Shown here one piece after another: positions 1 to 12,000 of a stretch of DNA of 64,000 nucleotides. The DNA comes from Meloidogyne chitwoodi (taxonomy: Eukaryota; Nematoda; Chromadorea; Rhabditida; Meloidogynidae): the NCBI GenBank assembly GCA_015183035.1, contig JACZZP010000005.1, positions 2,170,001 through 2,234,000 of the forward strand, in the 5' to 3' direction. The translations under genes and the position numbers were made by a program. Under the pieces are notes generated by a model. That model saw only the letters and a program-made list of their open reading frames with translations. It was not told where the DNA came from and searched no databases. The first letter of the stretch is position 1, and each line of letters begins with the position of its first letter.

Positions 1-439
1 CTTCAAAAACGTCTCCATCACCAATCATTTTCCTCCACATAAACTCAGCAAAATAACTCTCTAAATGATGACGTGCTGTACCTCGATGCTTCTTATTACG
101 CCATTTGGCACTCCCAAACTGGACGTTGTTTGTGATAAAGTTTCATTTCATGTTTATCGCGACAAACTCTAGTTTTGTGTAGAAGACCACGATCTTGTAA
201 GAATTCGATGGCATCTTTTTCAGTTGTTGGCAAATCCCAAATTTTCATTATAAAAAAATAGATAATAAACTGTAATAGAAATGGTAAAATAACATTTATT
301 CTTAACTTTCATATTTATTATCCATCAAATTTAATTTTGAATTTGAGTGACAACTATATTTGAAGGAAGGAGGAAAATAAATAAATTTGTCCGCAAAAAC
401 TTTGTCCGCAAAAGTGCGTAGGGATAATACGTAAGTACC
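1..439 (-). mobile_element. Merlin (IS1016-type) transposon, internally deleted, left end outside the window
   Basis: The minus strand at about 130-250 reads an N-terminal transposase segment starting MKIWDLP, with CxxxH-like spacing and WEC near its end. It then jumps out of frame to a C-terminal segment ([26 protein letters not shown]) at 1-130. This C-terminal signature (H, L.SY..EFMWR) is that of the DDE IS1016/Merlin superfamily. The catalytic core between the two is missing, so this copy is non-autonomous. The right terminus GCGGAC...GATAATACGTAAGTACC ends at 439 and matches the complete sister copy at 27138-27594. It sits in what appears to be intron 1 of SPRY copy A. The TSD cannot be checked because the other end lies beyond the window. 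Confidence 0.75.
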
Positions 440-468
440 AAAATTAATTTAAAAATTAATATATTCAG

Positions 469-1948
469 GATTCTATATCTGATCTTTCTGACTCACAAAT
501 TAGCCTTTTGGACGAATGTATTGAAAATGTTGACACTTCTAAAACGGTATTAACCTAAAATAAGTGACCAAAGTCTCAAGTTTTGTCCGTTAAAATAATA
601 TATATTTCCTAATAAATTACAAAAAAATTAACTGAAAAATTAGTGAACAAAACTTGCAGAAAATTTGTCATTTAATTAAAAATACCAATTTTTTAAATTA
701 AGCAAACAAAAGATGTAATTGTCTCTAATATTGAAGAACATCAAAGCAAAATTATAAAACTTCTTAGTAATGCTTTAATGCAAGAAAAAGTTGAAAAAAT
801 TGAAGCTAAAGATGATTGTTTAGAAATTGAAATTAAAACTTTAAAAACTGATGCAAAAATCGTAATTAATTTTTTTTAAATATTTTATAATTTTTAGTCA
901 ATTCAACTGCTTATTGATCTTAATAAAAAAATCGATTTATTTTTAAAAATTGATAAATTAAATATTGTAGAAGATAACAACAAAAATTATGTATTAACCA
1001 CTGAAGTAAAACAATTAAAGGAGGGAAGCAGTGTAGTCAGTTTATTTTTAGAATTATTTGCAGTTTTTTTAGTGTTTTTTATACGTTCCAAACAAATGGA
1101 ATATTGACTCTAGATATTGGATATGTTGTGAAAATAAATGTATAAACACTGATAGACCAGATGGTTTTTGTTTTAAAGGCAATGGATTTATTCAAATTAA
1201 AAGTGATACAAATATTAAATATATTGATTGTAGAGGAGATGGTGGTTAGTTTTTTAATATAAATTATATTTTATTGAGATTTTTATTAATTTTATTAAAA
1301 TGCTTTAAATTCCTATTATATTTCTAAATAATTAAGGAGGTGATAAATTAGCTCAAATAACGACGGAGAATTCGTTTAATAACCCAAAAGGAAATTGCAC
1401 ATTGTCTCAATGTTGTTTTAATTGTTCAACAGCTACTTTATTTTATTATGAAGTTAAATTTCAATTTGAAAAAAATGCAGAGGTAGCTATTGGTCTTAGA
1501 TACGAAGAGAATTATATAGCTTTATGGGCATATGCTAAATTAATTTATTATTACTCTCAAGGCAAAGCTAAGAAGATTGATTTTCCTTCATTTTCTTTAA
1601 AAAATGATGATATTATTGGTTGTGGATTAGTTTATCCACCTCCAAAATTAAATAATAATTTACCTTATTTATTTTTCACACAAAATGGGAAACAAATTGG
1701 TAAGTTAAATATTTTAATTAATTTTATTTATTTAAAATAATTAATTTAAAGGTAAAGCTATATTGGTGAAAGAAGATTTTTTAACTCTTAAACCATATGT
1801 TCAGTTAAGAGGTCATTCAGTTGAAACCAATTTTGGCGATGATTTAAATTCTAATCCATTTATTTATAACATTTCCAATCATGTAACTGAAGGGTTTTAT
1901 AAAGATGAAGAAATACTTGAACATGCGTACATTTACTATAAAAACTAA
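469..1948 (+). CDS. SPRY family copy A (coiled coil, Cys-rich module, SPRY), exons 2-7
   Basis: Exons by splice signals and frame: 469-546, 703-861, 898-1035, 1073-1244, 1337-1699, 1752-1948. Exon 1 (MTESS... in sister copies) should lie left of the window, beyond the Merlin element. Order: acidic Ser-rich segment with the family motif DSQISLLDE; heptad-rich coiled coil; Cys module starting CFLYVPNKW with CCENKCINTD and GNGFIQIKSDTNIKYI; then a SPRY domain with IIGCGLVYPPPKL and LFFTQNGKQIGKAIL, the usual core motif of SPRY. No signal peptide or membrane segment is expected from the sister copies, so an intracellular binding protein is likely. The function is unknown; SPRY domains generally bind protein partners. 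All six visible exons keep frame, so the copy looks functional. Confidence 0.7.
550..700. repeat. Palindromic MITE in the second intron, decayed
   Basis: The left arm reads AAGTGACCAAAGTC...AAGTTTTGTCCG and the right arm AACAAAACTTGCAG...GTCATTTAATTAA. They are inverted versions of the GTCCGCAAGTTTTGTCCGT arms found in the same intron of the other SPRY copies (e.g. 35985-36145, 23755-23905, 46435-46775, 48870-48950). This copy has mutated arms. Confidence 0.55.
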
Positions 1949-2079
1949 AGAATTAAGTAAATGTTTTTAAATTGAAGTTAAATAATTGATATATATTTTC
2001 GTTTATTTTTTATGATTAAATTCGAATAAATGAATATTTTTAATTTTTTAAAATGATTTCCTTAAAAATATAATTTCCT

Positions 2080-2345
2080 TTTAATTTTCGCTTTCAATTC
2101 TAAGCCTAAAGCAAGTTGAATTTATATAAATATTAACTTATATATTATATTTAGGTCAATTTATACAAATAAATAAATATATTGCCTTTTTAAATTAATT
2201 TTTCCTCTTTATACTAAAAAAAAAAGAATATATTAGTATCTTCCTCTTTTTTCCCTAAAATTAAACTTAAAGAAAGTTTAATTTTATATAATAGAAAGGT
2301 CAATTGACAAATAAAAATATTCATTGTTTATTTTTTAATAAATTA
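2080..2345 (+). promoter_or_regulatory. Orphan upstream module of the SPRY family, two decayed copies
   Basis: TTTCAATTCTAAGCCTAAAG at about 2090-2112 and GGTCAATTGACAAATAAA at about 2299 match sequence just upstream of the intact SPRY copies (e.g. 24655-24690 and 24200-24235). No exon 1 follows; the palindromic element at 2371 starts instead. It looks like the 5' remains of a lost plus-strand copy. Confidence 0.4.
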
Positions 2346-2370
2346 TTTTTTGTTCTATACCAAACTTGGC

Positions 2371-3091
2371 TTTCCTGTAGTATAACAGGTATTTTGTCTG
2401 TAGTTCAATCCGGTCAAGTAAGGTGTCATTCGATAGCTCTCGAAAAACTGAGTCGATCTAGGGGTGGAGGAAGTCGGTCCGACAATTAGGGACCGAGTTA
2501 CAGACTCTTGAAAATTGAAAAACCATAGGGGGGACCAAGCTCTTAGAAGTGATTACCGCGGCTGTTCTTAAATTATTTTCACTGAATTATTTTGTTGTAA
2601 TTTGCGCCGTAGAATAACGCATGTACCTTTGTGTAATTAAATCGGCTGTTCTTAAATTTTTGATAAATTAATTACTTTGTTATAATTTGCGCCGTAGAAT
2701 AACGCATGTACCAAAAGCCAACGAGAGATGGGCTCCCACACGAAGAAGTCATAAAACACTCCCAATAGGTCCAAGTTTGGCGTGTTTCCAGCAAACTTCG
2801 ATCCTTCCTAACTTTGTTCATAATCGTTCAATCTCGACAATTTTAGTCTCATTCGATAGGTCTCGAAGAGCTCTGTCGAATGAGCTATAATACTCATATT
2901 CTAATTTTTCACCCAAAAAAAGCTTACTCCCCCCTATGGTTTTTCAATTTTCAAGAGTCTGTAACTCGGTCCCTAATTGTCGGACCGACTTCCTCCACCC
3001 CTAGATCGACTCAGTTTTTCGAGAGCTATCGAATGACACTTTACTTGAACGGATTGAACCACAGACAAAATACCTGTTATACTACAGGAAA
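2371..3091. mobile_element. Palindromic element with ~170-bp inverted arms and a PCGR core
   Basis: The left arm starts TTTCCTGTAGTATAACAGG and the right arm ends CCTGTTATACTACAGGAAA. The arms continue through AGTCGGTCCGACAATTAGGG and AAAACCATAGGGGGG. The interior contains GATTACCGCGGCTG and TTTGCGCCGTAGAATAACGC, shared with the element at 52594-53216. No transposase is present, so it is non-autonomous. I found no convincing TSD. Confidence 0.7.
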
Positions 3092-3208
3092 TTCCCAAAC
3101 TTATTCAAATAATTCCTAAACACATATTTTAATGTTTCCCTATCTCAGCTTTTCTTCAAAACATTAAATTCCATAATATAATTTTAAAATTAAATATTTA
3201 TAATTTAG

Positions 3209-4867
3209 ATGAAGAAGATTAACTTAAAAATAGACTGGTCGATAAACAATGTTAAAAACGCTTATGATAATTGTTTTATTGCCAATCAAATATTAACAAG
3301 TATTAATTTAACTATAAATTGTTTTTTAAAAAAGTTTCAGGCAATCAAGTTAGTAATTATGAACCATCTGTAGCCTGGGAGTTATGTGTTGATAAGAATA
3401 AAAGAATAGATCAGTACTATTCATCTAAGAATGGAATACAATATTTGTCCATCTGGCTTCGTCAAATAGGGCCTAATAACACAAAAGATTTTGTATATAC
3501 TAAATATAAAATTTATGCAATGAAAGATGGTCGAGAAGTTTGTATCGCCGAGTATGTTTTATATTTTTTATTATAACATATTTATCCTATATTTATAGGT
3601 CTTCACAAAAATTGAAAAACCAAGAAAGACTGGGATATTCTGAAAAAAGAATTGCAGACATTGTTGACACAAGTGGTAAATATACAATAATATAAAATAA
3701 TAAATATTCAAAATTTGGGGGTTTTTCCTGCACATTTGCATTTATGCTGCGAAATCGAAGCTGATTGTCTCACAAGAAAAGTTAATTTGCAGAATAATTA
3801 TCGCAACATGTTAGAGAGGGAAATATTCACAATTTTGTTATTAAGGTTTTTAAAAAAAATTAAATTGATAATTTATTTTTTATTTTTACAGGTGGATGAT
3901 GATATTATAAAAACGCACCGTTGTATTTTGGCTCAAAATAGTGACGTATTTTATAGAATGTTTGAACAAAAAGGAATGATTGAAGCACAAAAGGTATAAA
4001 AATTTATATTTTATATAAAGCTTGGGTAAGGTTAAGATGAGATAAATGACAGAATATATCGGTGACCGGAAAATTCCTCTCCAAACAAAAGTATTCTCTC
4101 TGTAAAATACCTCTTTTAACAGAAAAATCCTCACTAAATAATAATTAAAATGATTTTGGATAATTTAAAAATTGTATATGTTAGAATAATCTTATTAAAA
4201 TGATCTAAAATAACTTTAAATTTTCCAAAAATTTTCTGGAAGGTTGGTATTACTGAAAGTTCTTCCTATTATATACGACCGACTCTCAGGGACTTTAACC
4301 ATCCTTCCACATTTACTAATTATTTAGCCAGGCTTTTCATTAAATAAAATTTAAGGGTGAGGTCATAATTACGGATGCTTCTCCTGAATGTGTTCGTGCA
4401 ATGTTAGAGTTTTTTTATACTGGCGAAATTTCAAAAAGTTTGAAGAAAAAATTATTTAAAATAATTTTTTAAATTATTTTAAGCAATATTACTTCAACAT
4501 TTTGAAGATATTTTTGCTATTGCGCATAAATATGAAGTAGAATTATTAAAATATGAGTGTGAGCTTATTATGTGCGATTTTATTGGTATGTTTTTTTAAC
4601 ATTTTTTAAAATTCTTTTATTTCTAGATTCTAAAAGCATTGTTAAATATTGCCGTATTATTAATTTATATGTTGCTGAAACACTAGAGGAGGTAATTTAT
4701 TTTTTAATAATAATTCTTTAATTTTATTTTAGGCATGTAAATCTTATATTAGAATTTATAATGAAAGCTTTTTACGTAGCAAAGAATGGGAAGAAATTAA
4801 AAGTACGTGTCCACAGTTGGCTATGCGTTTTTTGGAAAGTGTCGTTAATAAGTTTAACAAGAATTGA
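3209..4867 (+). pseudogene. MATH-BTB domain gene, probably broken
   Basis: Exon 1 (3209-3299, MKKINLKIDW...) and exon 2 (3341-3551, W.L.V and IWLRQIGP) resemble a MATH domain. Exon 3 is about 3599-3675. The BTB/POZ domain is clear from 3892: VDDDIIKTHRCILAQNSDVF, FEQKGMIEAQK, then at 4355 [20 protein letters not shown] with YTGEI. BACK-like helices follow to the stop at 4865-4867. Such proteins are usually substrate adaptors of CUL3 ubiquitin ligases. Two defects are visible. No AG acceptor precedes the segment starting near 3718. Within 3780-3800 the frame coding CEIEADCLTRKV does not match the frame needed to enter the BTB exon through HNFVIK; TATCGC follows AATAAT with an apparent base missing. 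An unrecognised intron could rescue it, but decay is more likely. Confidence 0.65.
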
Positions 4868-5911
4868 AAACTTTTTGTTTTAAAAATATTTTTTCAAAAA
4901 TATTTTTTCAAAAATATTTTTTTTTGTTACAACGACAAAATTTTAATTTATTGAAAAATTAAAAAATAAAAGTTTTTAATATTTATTAATTGTCATTTCA
5001 TGCGCGTGTCTTTTAGCTTAAGTATTTATTTTTCGGAATTAGTACAAATACTAACATAGAAAATTATTAAAAATTGAAACTAGTTTTAAAAAATAATTTA
5101 AATAAATAATAAAAATTAAAATAAGTAACCCTCTAAATCTAAAATTTTTTAAATTTATAGTAAAAGATAAAAAATAAATAAATTCAAAAGTTAAAAATAA
5201 AACATATTTATTAATAAATTAAAAATTATTTAAAAATATCTACTTTAAGATAAAATTTAGAGTAATTGGTTTGGTCAAAAGTTCTGTATTTTTGGATTCC
5301 TGATTAGGCTTCAGGATAATTATTTAAAAAAATGTTAAGCATTAATTGAAAACTAGTCATATTAGCATGTTTTTATATGTAACTTTTTAAGATTAAACTA
5401 AAGGATAAAGGATAACTAAAAGATATTAATTTTATTTAAAAATTTATATATAATTTAAGTTTATTATTATAACGATCATACTGAACTAGGGTATAGGTAT
5501 TTTAAAAAATCTTGAATTGTTGACCGATACCAAATGTGAAAAGACGATTTTAGAAATAAAACATATCAATTAATAAATTAAAATTTTTTAAAAAAGGTAT
5601 AATTTAAGAGGAAATTTGAATTAGGATAACCATTAGTATATTTTTGTAGGCCTGAATAATTTTCAGGCTAAAAATGTAAATAAATTTACAAAAAACTTTT
5701 TTTAAATCTGACCCTTTGAAATACCCTAATTGCTAAGAAATACTTAAAAACAAATTAAAAATATAAAACATATCAATTAATTTATTTTTTGAAAAGTATG
5801 AGAGAAAATTATGAGTTAGATAAAAATTAATTCTTAGACTCAAAGTTATAAATAAATATTTTAAAAACTTATAATAATTTTGTTTTACTAACCCAAATTA
5901 AAATTTAATCT
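4868..5911. other. AT-rich intergenic stretch with a diverged duplication
   Basis: No gene seen. The stretch at about 5640-5790 (AATAATTTTCAGGC, then a TGACCC motif and AACATAT) recurs diverged at about 6885-7030, so part of this spacer is duplicated on the other side of the Ly6-like gene at 5912-6617. Confidence 0.4.
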
Positions 5912-6617
5912 TTAAATCAAAATAATAAAATTAAATCCAATTCCAACGCCTATAATTATAACCATCAAAATCTGAATACCATAAAAATGACAAATTGCAG
6001 AATTTGGCTCCTTCACAGGTTTTAAAATTTTAGGTTTAGGAAGTGCTCGAGTTGAGGGAGATTTGGGGGCCTTTGTCGTATTTGGTTCTGGTGTGATAAT
6101 TACATCAGGTTTGGGCCACATTGCATCAATTTGACGGCAGTGACTTCCGTCTTCGTTACATTCAAAGGATGGGCTCCCAATAATATAATTACATCTGTCA
6201 AATGTATCACATTCTTCACATCTACATATTTTTCCATTTGCTTCAAATTTTTTGTTTTGACAAATTCCGTAATCTGCTACAAACGTAACATTTGTCCAAT
6301 GCTCTTTAAAAAAATATTTTATATAACAATAATAATCAAATAAATATTTACCTTTGTATCCACACACAACTGTAGTACATTTTTGATTCTCTTTTGGGAT
6401 GCAATCAGGCATTAAAGTTACAAGTTTCTTTTCATTCTTGTTTGTTTCAACAGCACATTTAATTGCTAAAGAATAAATTTAAAAAAATATTTTTAAACAA
6501 GCAAGTTTAAGCTCAATTTTATGAAAAAAATAAAATAATTTATTTTTAAAACTAGCCTTCCACATTATGAGATAAAAAGAAGTTGAATATAATTATTGCA
6601 AAAAGTTGGAAGTACAT
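5912..6617 (-). CDS. Secreted, Cys-rich Ly6-like protein with C-terminal GPI-type tail
   Basis: Exon model on the minus strand: signal peptide exon from ATG at 6617 (MYFQLFAIIIFNFF...), second exon to about 6351 (IKCAVETNKNEKK... MPDCIPKENQKC), and a last exon from about 6306 to the stop at 5912. The intron between exons 2 and 3 starts GTAAATATTT and ends TTTTTTAAAG. The mature part holds about a dozen Cys with CRCEECDTFDRCN, the CxxxxCN-type end of uPAR/Ly6 or nematode ET-module proteins. A Pro/Lys/Thr-rich spacer and a hydrophobic tail (GIQILMVIIIGVGIGFNF) follow, typical of a GPI-anchor signal. The first intron appears to start with GC rather than GT (GAAG|GCTAG), which keeps frame. Probably displayed on the cell surface; the ligand is unknown. 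Confidence 0.65.
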
Positions 6618-7029
6618 AATTATAATGTTTTTTTGCTTTTTCTTAAAAATAATATTTTAAAAAATTTTATTCTCTTATATCAATAGCAAAAAAATATAAA
6701 TTTATAAATTAGATTAAAATAATTTTTTATCACTGTGATTGGAATTTGTTTTTTAAATTTTTATAAAATGGTGAATCATTTTAATTAATTCAAATTTTAT
6801 TTTAAAATGATTAAATATCACTTTATAAATAATACTTTATATATTCGTTATCTTCTATGTTTCTTTTCGTTTTTTGGCTTTATATTTTTGAAGTCTGAAT
6901 AATTTTCAGGCAAAAGAGTTAAATAATCTAAAATAATAGTTTTGAATTTTCAAAAAAAATTTTTTTAGTATTGACCCATTGAACTACCCGTTAGCTAAAA
7001 AATATTTAAAAACAAAATTTAAAACATAT
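6618..7029. other. AT-rich spacer, no gene seen
   Basis: Upstream of the minus-strand Ly6-like gene. It ends in the diverged copy of the 5640-5790 spacer and then in the TSD of the hAT-like element. Nothing coding recognised. Confidence 0.4.
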
Positions 7030-7037
7030 ATTATGAG

Positions 7038-7806
7038 CAGTGCTTGGAAATTTCAATTTTGCTCGTACTCGTACTTCGTACCAGTATCAATTTTTCCCTC
7101 GTACTCGTACTCGTACCTCGTACTTTCCTTATATTTTTTTCTTGCGTTTTGGGTCAATTTTCATAAAGTTAGTTTTTTTATAGCGCCGCAGGCGAAAATT
7201 TTGAAACATTATTGCACTTTAGTAGCCAAAAATTCATCATTTTCAGCGCCGCAGGCAAAAATTTTTAAAATTTTTAAGCATGTGTTGCCAAAAATTGCTT
7301 TTTTAGTGCCGTAGGAGAAAATTTCTGATTTAATTTTGCTTCTAAAATTTTTAAAACAGAAATGACTCTAGCAGCAATTATTAACTCAAAATTCCATTCC
7401 CTTATTAAAGGATTCGAACCTAAACCAACTTAATAAAACAGACTAAAGCACTAACCACTAAACCATAGATGCATACTTGGAAAAATTAAGTAAATTACAT
7501 ATATTTATATAAACATTCCTTTTCTTTTCTCGCTTGTAAAAATAAACTGCGGGAAGAGGAATGGAGTGAAAATTTTATTTCCCATGGAAAAGAAAGAAAG
7601 AAATTTGGCGAAAATTTAAACCTTAAGTACGAGAGTACGAGCTCGTACTTATGCCTCGTACCTCGTATTTTAGTTATTTTTTTCCCTCGTACTCGTACTT
7701 CGTACTGCCTTAATTTTTTGCTCGTTCTCGTACTCGTACTTCGTACCAAAGTACGAGTACGAGGACGAGTACGAGTACGAATTTTGGTACGAGCTTCCAA
7801 GCACTG
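7038..7806. mobile_element. hAT-like non-autonomous element with CTCGTA subterminal repeats
   Basis: It starts CAGTGCTTGGAA and ends TTCCAAGCACTG. It is flanked by a perfect 8-bp TSD ATTATGAG at 7030-7037 and 7807-7814. CAGTG termini plus 8-bp TSDs are typical of hAT. Both ends carry many CTCGTA/TACGAG hexamers. The interior has two copies of a GCGCCGCAGGC module (7186 and 7243) and a tRNA-like segment (7394-7475). No transposase. Reading frames across the hexamers (Arg-Thr repeats) are not genes. Confidence 0.88.
7394..7475 (-). repeat. tRNA-derived segment inside the hAT-like element
   Basis: The minus strand reads TATGGTTTAGTGGTTAGTGC (A-box-like), then GGTTCGAATCC (B-box). The acceptor arm does not pair properly, so this is a tRNA relic or SINE head rather than a working tRNA. 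It could still supply an internal RNA polymerase III promoter. Confidence 0.45.
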
Positions 7807-8028
7807 ATTATGAGTATGAGCAAAATCGAAAATTCCTATCTTTTTACTTCCATCTTTCATTTTAAAATTTTGCCCATCCCTTACTTAAGTATTGTTGATT
7901 CATTAATTTACTATTTAATTAAAAATAAAATATTATTAATCAATGTGTATATAAATAATATTTGAATATTTGAATTTATTCATTATTTTTAACATTTTAT
8001 TAAAAAAATAAAAATTAAAAATTAAATT

Positions 8029-8472
8029 ATGAAATTTTTCTTAATTTTTATTATATTCCATTTTTTTATTATTTTGGAATTTGGAGGTATTTAAATAATA
8101 TTAATTTAATTTAAAATAATAATAATTAAAAATTTAAGTAACATATGAGTGTTATAATAAAATGGATTTAAGTGAAAATGGATTTAACTATGAATTACCA
8201 AATTGCGAAGCGAATAAATCTTTAGATTATAAATGCATTAAAATTGATTGTTCAGAAAGTTTGTTTTAAAAATAATTATAAAATTAATTATATATAATTT
8301 CAAAGTTGGTCATTTACATAACTGTGGAACCTGTGCTTATTTTCCTGATTATAGTAAATGTACATGTCATGAATGTGAAACTGATCTTTGCAATTCTGCA
8401 ATTACACACATTTTACAAATTAAATTTTATTTATTTTTTATTTTATGCCCTTTGGTTATTTTGTTTATTTAA
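8029..8472 (+). CDS. Small secreted Ly6/ET-like Cys-rich protein
   Basis: Exons: 8029-8086 (signal peptide MKFFLIFIIFHFFIILEFG), about 8143-8258, and about 8306-8472. Introns start GTATTTAAAT and GTTTGTTTTA and end in AAG. The mature chain has YECYNKM, CIKIDC, NCGTCAYFPDYSKCTCHEC and TDLCN, ending in a hydrophobic tail (FYLFFILCPLVILFI) that suggests GPI anchoring. The CxC..C...LCN ending matches three-finger Ly6/ET folds. It is convergent in type with the gene at 5912-6617, and the two flank the hAT-like element. Length about 114 residues, usual for this class. Function unknown. Confidence 0.65.
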
Positions 8473-9029
8473 AATAATTTAATAAATAAATCTATTAATG
8501 CCTTAAAATTCTTTTAAAATTTAATGTTTAAAAAAAACTGTCTTTTATCTATTTATTATCTTTTATCGCTCCTACCCAGCCATTTTATTTGAATATATAT
8601 GAATTTATTTAAATTAATATATTAATCATTTGTGAAATATTTTATTTAAATATACACTACTCTAAAAATGATGTTTTCATTACGGACCTTTAAAAAATAA
8701 AAGCGATTTAATTTTATTTATTTAAATTTTGAAAATCAAATAAATTGATTTATATTATCGAAAATATTATTAAATTTAATTATTATTTCTTAGCATATCG
8801 AATTTTATTTTGTGTTTTTATTTATTAAATTGTTTCTTTTTTCTCATTTGCTCAATATGGAATAGGTACTTCTGTTTTTTCGTAAACATAAAAAAAATAA
8901 AGCGAAAGAATTATTAGAAAGGAAATTTATAATAATATTTATAAATTAGTTTAAAGTTATAGGTAAATATGATTAAAATTAATAATTTTGTTTATAAATA
9001 ATTATTTTTGGATAATATCGTTTAATTTT
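8473..9029. other. AT-rich intergenic region
   Basis: Lies between the Ly6-like gene and the 3' end of the minus-strand astacin gene. No gene or clear repeat seen. Confidence 0.4.
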
Positions 9030-12000
9030 CTAATCTTTTTTATCTTTATGTTTGTAGCAAGACCACTCAGAAACCATAATCCAATCACCATCTGGAGTTT
9101 TCCAATACCAATTGGATTCATCGGAACCTTCCACTTTCTAAATTTATATTTATTAAATTATTTAATTAATATTTTATTCAGGGCATAAATTAAAGGATGA
9201 TTTGTTTACTCCTTAATCTAATTAAAATTTAACAAAAATCGATAATTTCTTTTTATTTTTACTTAATTTATTTGTAAAATTATTTAATTAATTTGAATAA
9301 TTCTAAAATACCATGCAGTGAAAATATGCTATACGACCACATGCTGTCCCACAGTAAGTATTATAATAGCATTTTCTTTCTTCGATTTTATAAATTCCAT
9401 TTACCTATTTATTTAAAAAAAATATATAATTATTAAAAAAAAATATCTTAGAAGGAAAATAGTAATTTTCTATAAGATTAGTGAATAAAAATTGAAATAG
9501 TTTAATTTTGTATAATTTTAAAAATTACAGTAGCTGTTTTATTATTGGTGCATAATATATTTTCAGTAGGCCCATAGTTAGACAGCGATGCTTTTCCTGT
9601 TATAATATTAACCAATCGCGGATTTACAGGATGTCGATCAGAATGAAAAATTGATTCATATACTTCCTTGCATTTATTAGATGATTTAGTTGGTACATTT
9701 TCTGAAATAGTAATAATATCGTTTTAATAATATCTTTAACTATTTTATTACCAAGTTGGTAGTTTATTTCAATTGAGCCTTTTATACCATATTTAATTAT
9801 TAAAACATCAGTGTTTTCCTCAGCATGAATAATTAAAGGCATTATTCGCTCACTGCAACAAATTCTTGCTCCTAAATAAAGGTGGCCGAACCTTTCGTCA
9901 ATGAACCTTTCGTCAATGAACCTTTCGTCAATGAACTTTTCGTCAAAACCTTTCGTCATTGCCCAGCTCAGACCTGCATAATATTTATATAATTGAAAGA
10001 GCTCGTCGAATGAGATTAAAATTAGCTTGCAGTCACAATTTTGGGCTAAGATACAGGCTCCCAACAATCAAAAACCTATACTTACTATGGTATTTCAATA
10101 TTCAGGGGCCTGTATCTTGGCCTGAAATTGTGACTTCAGGCTAATTTTAGTTTCATTCGACTCAGCTCGACGAGCTCTTTCGAATGACATAAATATTATC
10201 CAGGTCTGAGCTGGGCAATGACGAAAGGTTTTGACGAAAAGTTCATTGACGAATGGTTCGGGAACCCTAAATTTAAAAATATTTATATCAAAACCTGTTG
10301 CTGATTTATCCTTACGATATTTAATTTCTAAAAAATTTTGACCACAAGGATAATCACAACCATCAAACCCTTTCACTTTCTCAACTTTAATCAATAGTTG
10401 TTTTGGAATTGCAGTTACATTTTGTTGTTTGACCTAAATATTGAAAAATATATAAAATATTATTAATTATTAATTTACTTTAATAATTAATATTTGTTTG
10501 TGTAATATTTTTGGAATGTATTGTTTTTTAAAAGTTGCAGTCAGTTTACTGGCTGAAATTAAATAAATATTTATTAAACATTTATCGAGTGACTTTGTCC
10601 TAGATTTCAATAACTTTTAAATAATTAATCTTATTCACAGAACACAACTAAGACAAAATAAAATAAAGCTTTGGGTTAGCAGTACAAAATACTTTAGTAA
10701 TTTTATTAACCTACTAAAAATCCTAAACAAACTTAAATGCTATTATATTTTTATATTTTACAGTTTGGAGTAGAAATTTCACAATTTCCAATATATTCTT
10801 TAGGGCAACGGCATTTGCAATTTTTTAGAGGATCTGGGTAACCTCCATTTTTACATTTTCCTTTATTTAATTCATATTCTTCTGGATTACAGTTATAAGT
10901 AGCATTTGAATTTAATTGAATAGATGATTTGCGATGAGGATATTCAGGCGTACCTAATATAAATAAATGGATTCACTAAAATTAATATATACTCAATGAA
11001 TTCATATAAAATATAGAAATAAGAAAATTAAGCAATTCCCTGACTTTTTGGTAACGTAATAACCTTAAATTATTTTACTACTAAAATGATACCTATAAAG
11101 TTATAAATAATACAATTTTAGTATTTAAATTAAATTCAATTTAGTAATTACAATAAAAATAATTATTTATTTCTTACAGTAAATCCTGTTGGTAAGCTTT
11201 ACATCTTTAAATGAGGGTTCAAAACGTTGGCCCATAGTACGCTGGTATTCTCGTCTCAATGAAATGATTGCAAATTTGCTGAAAGAAATGGTTTTATTAA
11301 AATTAATAAAATTACTTTTGTTCGATACTAAAGCCACTGTATGGAGGGTAATGCATAATTGATCCATAGTCATATGATGTAGCATAATTTTCAGTGTCCT
11401 CAAGTACAAAATTATCTTTCTAAATTAATAATTTATTTTTTAATTATTATACTTTAAAACTAATATTTAGAAATGATTAAATTTACTTATACTTAAAATT
11501 TAAAAATAATTTAAATAATTCTAAAAAATTTATAAAGTTACGTATTTAGCAATAATATTATCAGAATATATCCAAACATAATCATTCCTGTCATCACGAA
11601 CCATTTCATGATGTAAGCCCAATGCATGAAATGTCTCGTGTATTATAGTTCCAATCTATAAATTTTAAAATTATTAAAAATAATCGTGTTAATGCAATTA
11701 AGTGTTCTCCTGATCGGGTTTCGACCACAAAGAGGCCGGTCAGGAGAACACTGGTGAAATTAAAATGATCATTTAGGAAGTTTAATTAAAAATTAATTAA
11801 TGCAGTTATTTTAAGTGGTACCTTATTACAATAAGCAGAAGGAATATAAGTATCATGAGGGGAATATCCTTCGTAGACTCCTACAGGCGAACTTCCTCCA
11901 CAGCCTTTAAAATCCATAAAAAGAATATGGTACTTATTATATCCAGGATCGACTTTTTCAAATGTTATACAGGTAAGTTCGCTGAAATTTTAAATAACAA

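Noticed and set aside
7495..7860. Open frame of Arg-Thr repeats
   Set aside because: It is a translation of CTCGTA hexamers in the hAT-like element.
9624..10394. Long minus-strand frames across the palindromic element
   Set aside because: Only the parts at 9752-9871 and 10295-10394 are real exons of the astacin gene; the rest reads through the inserted element.
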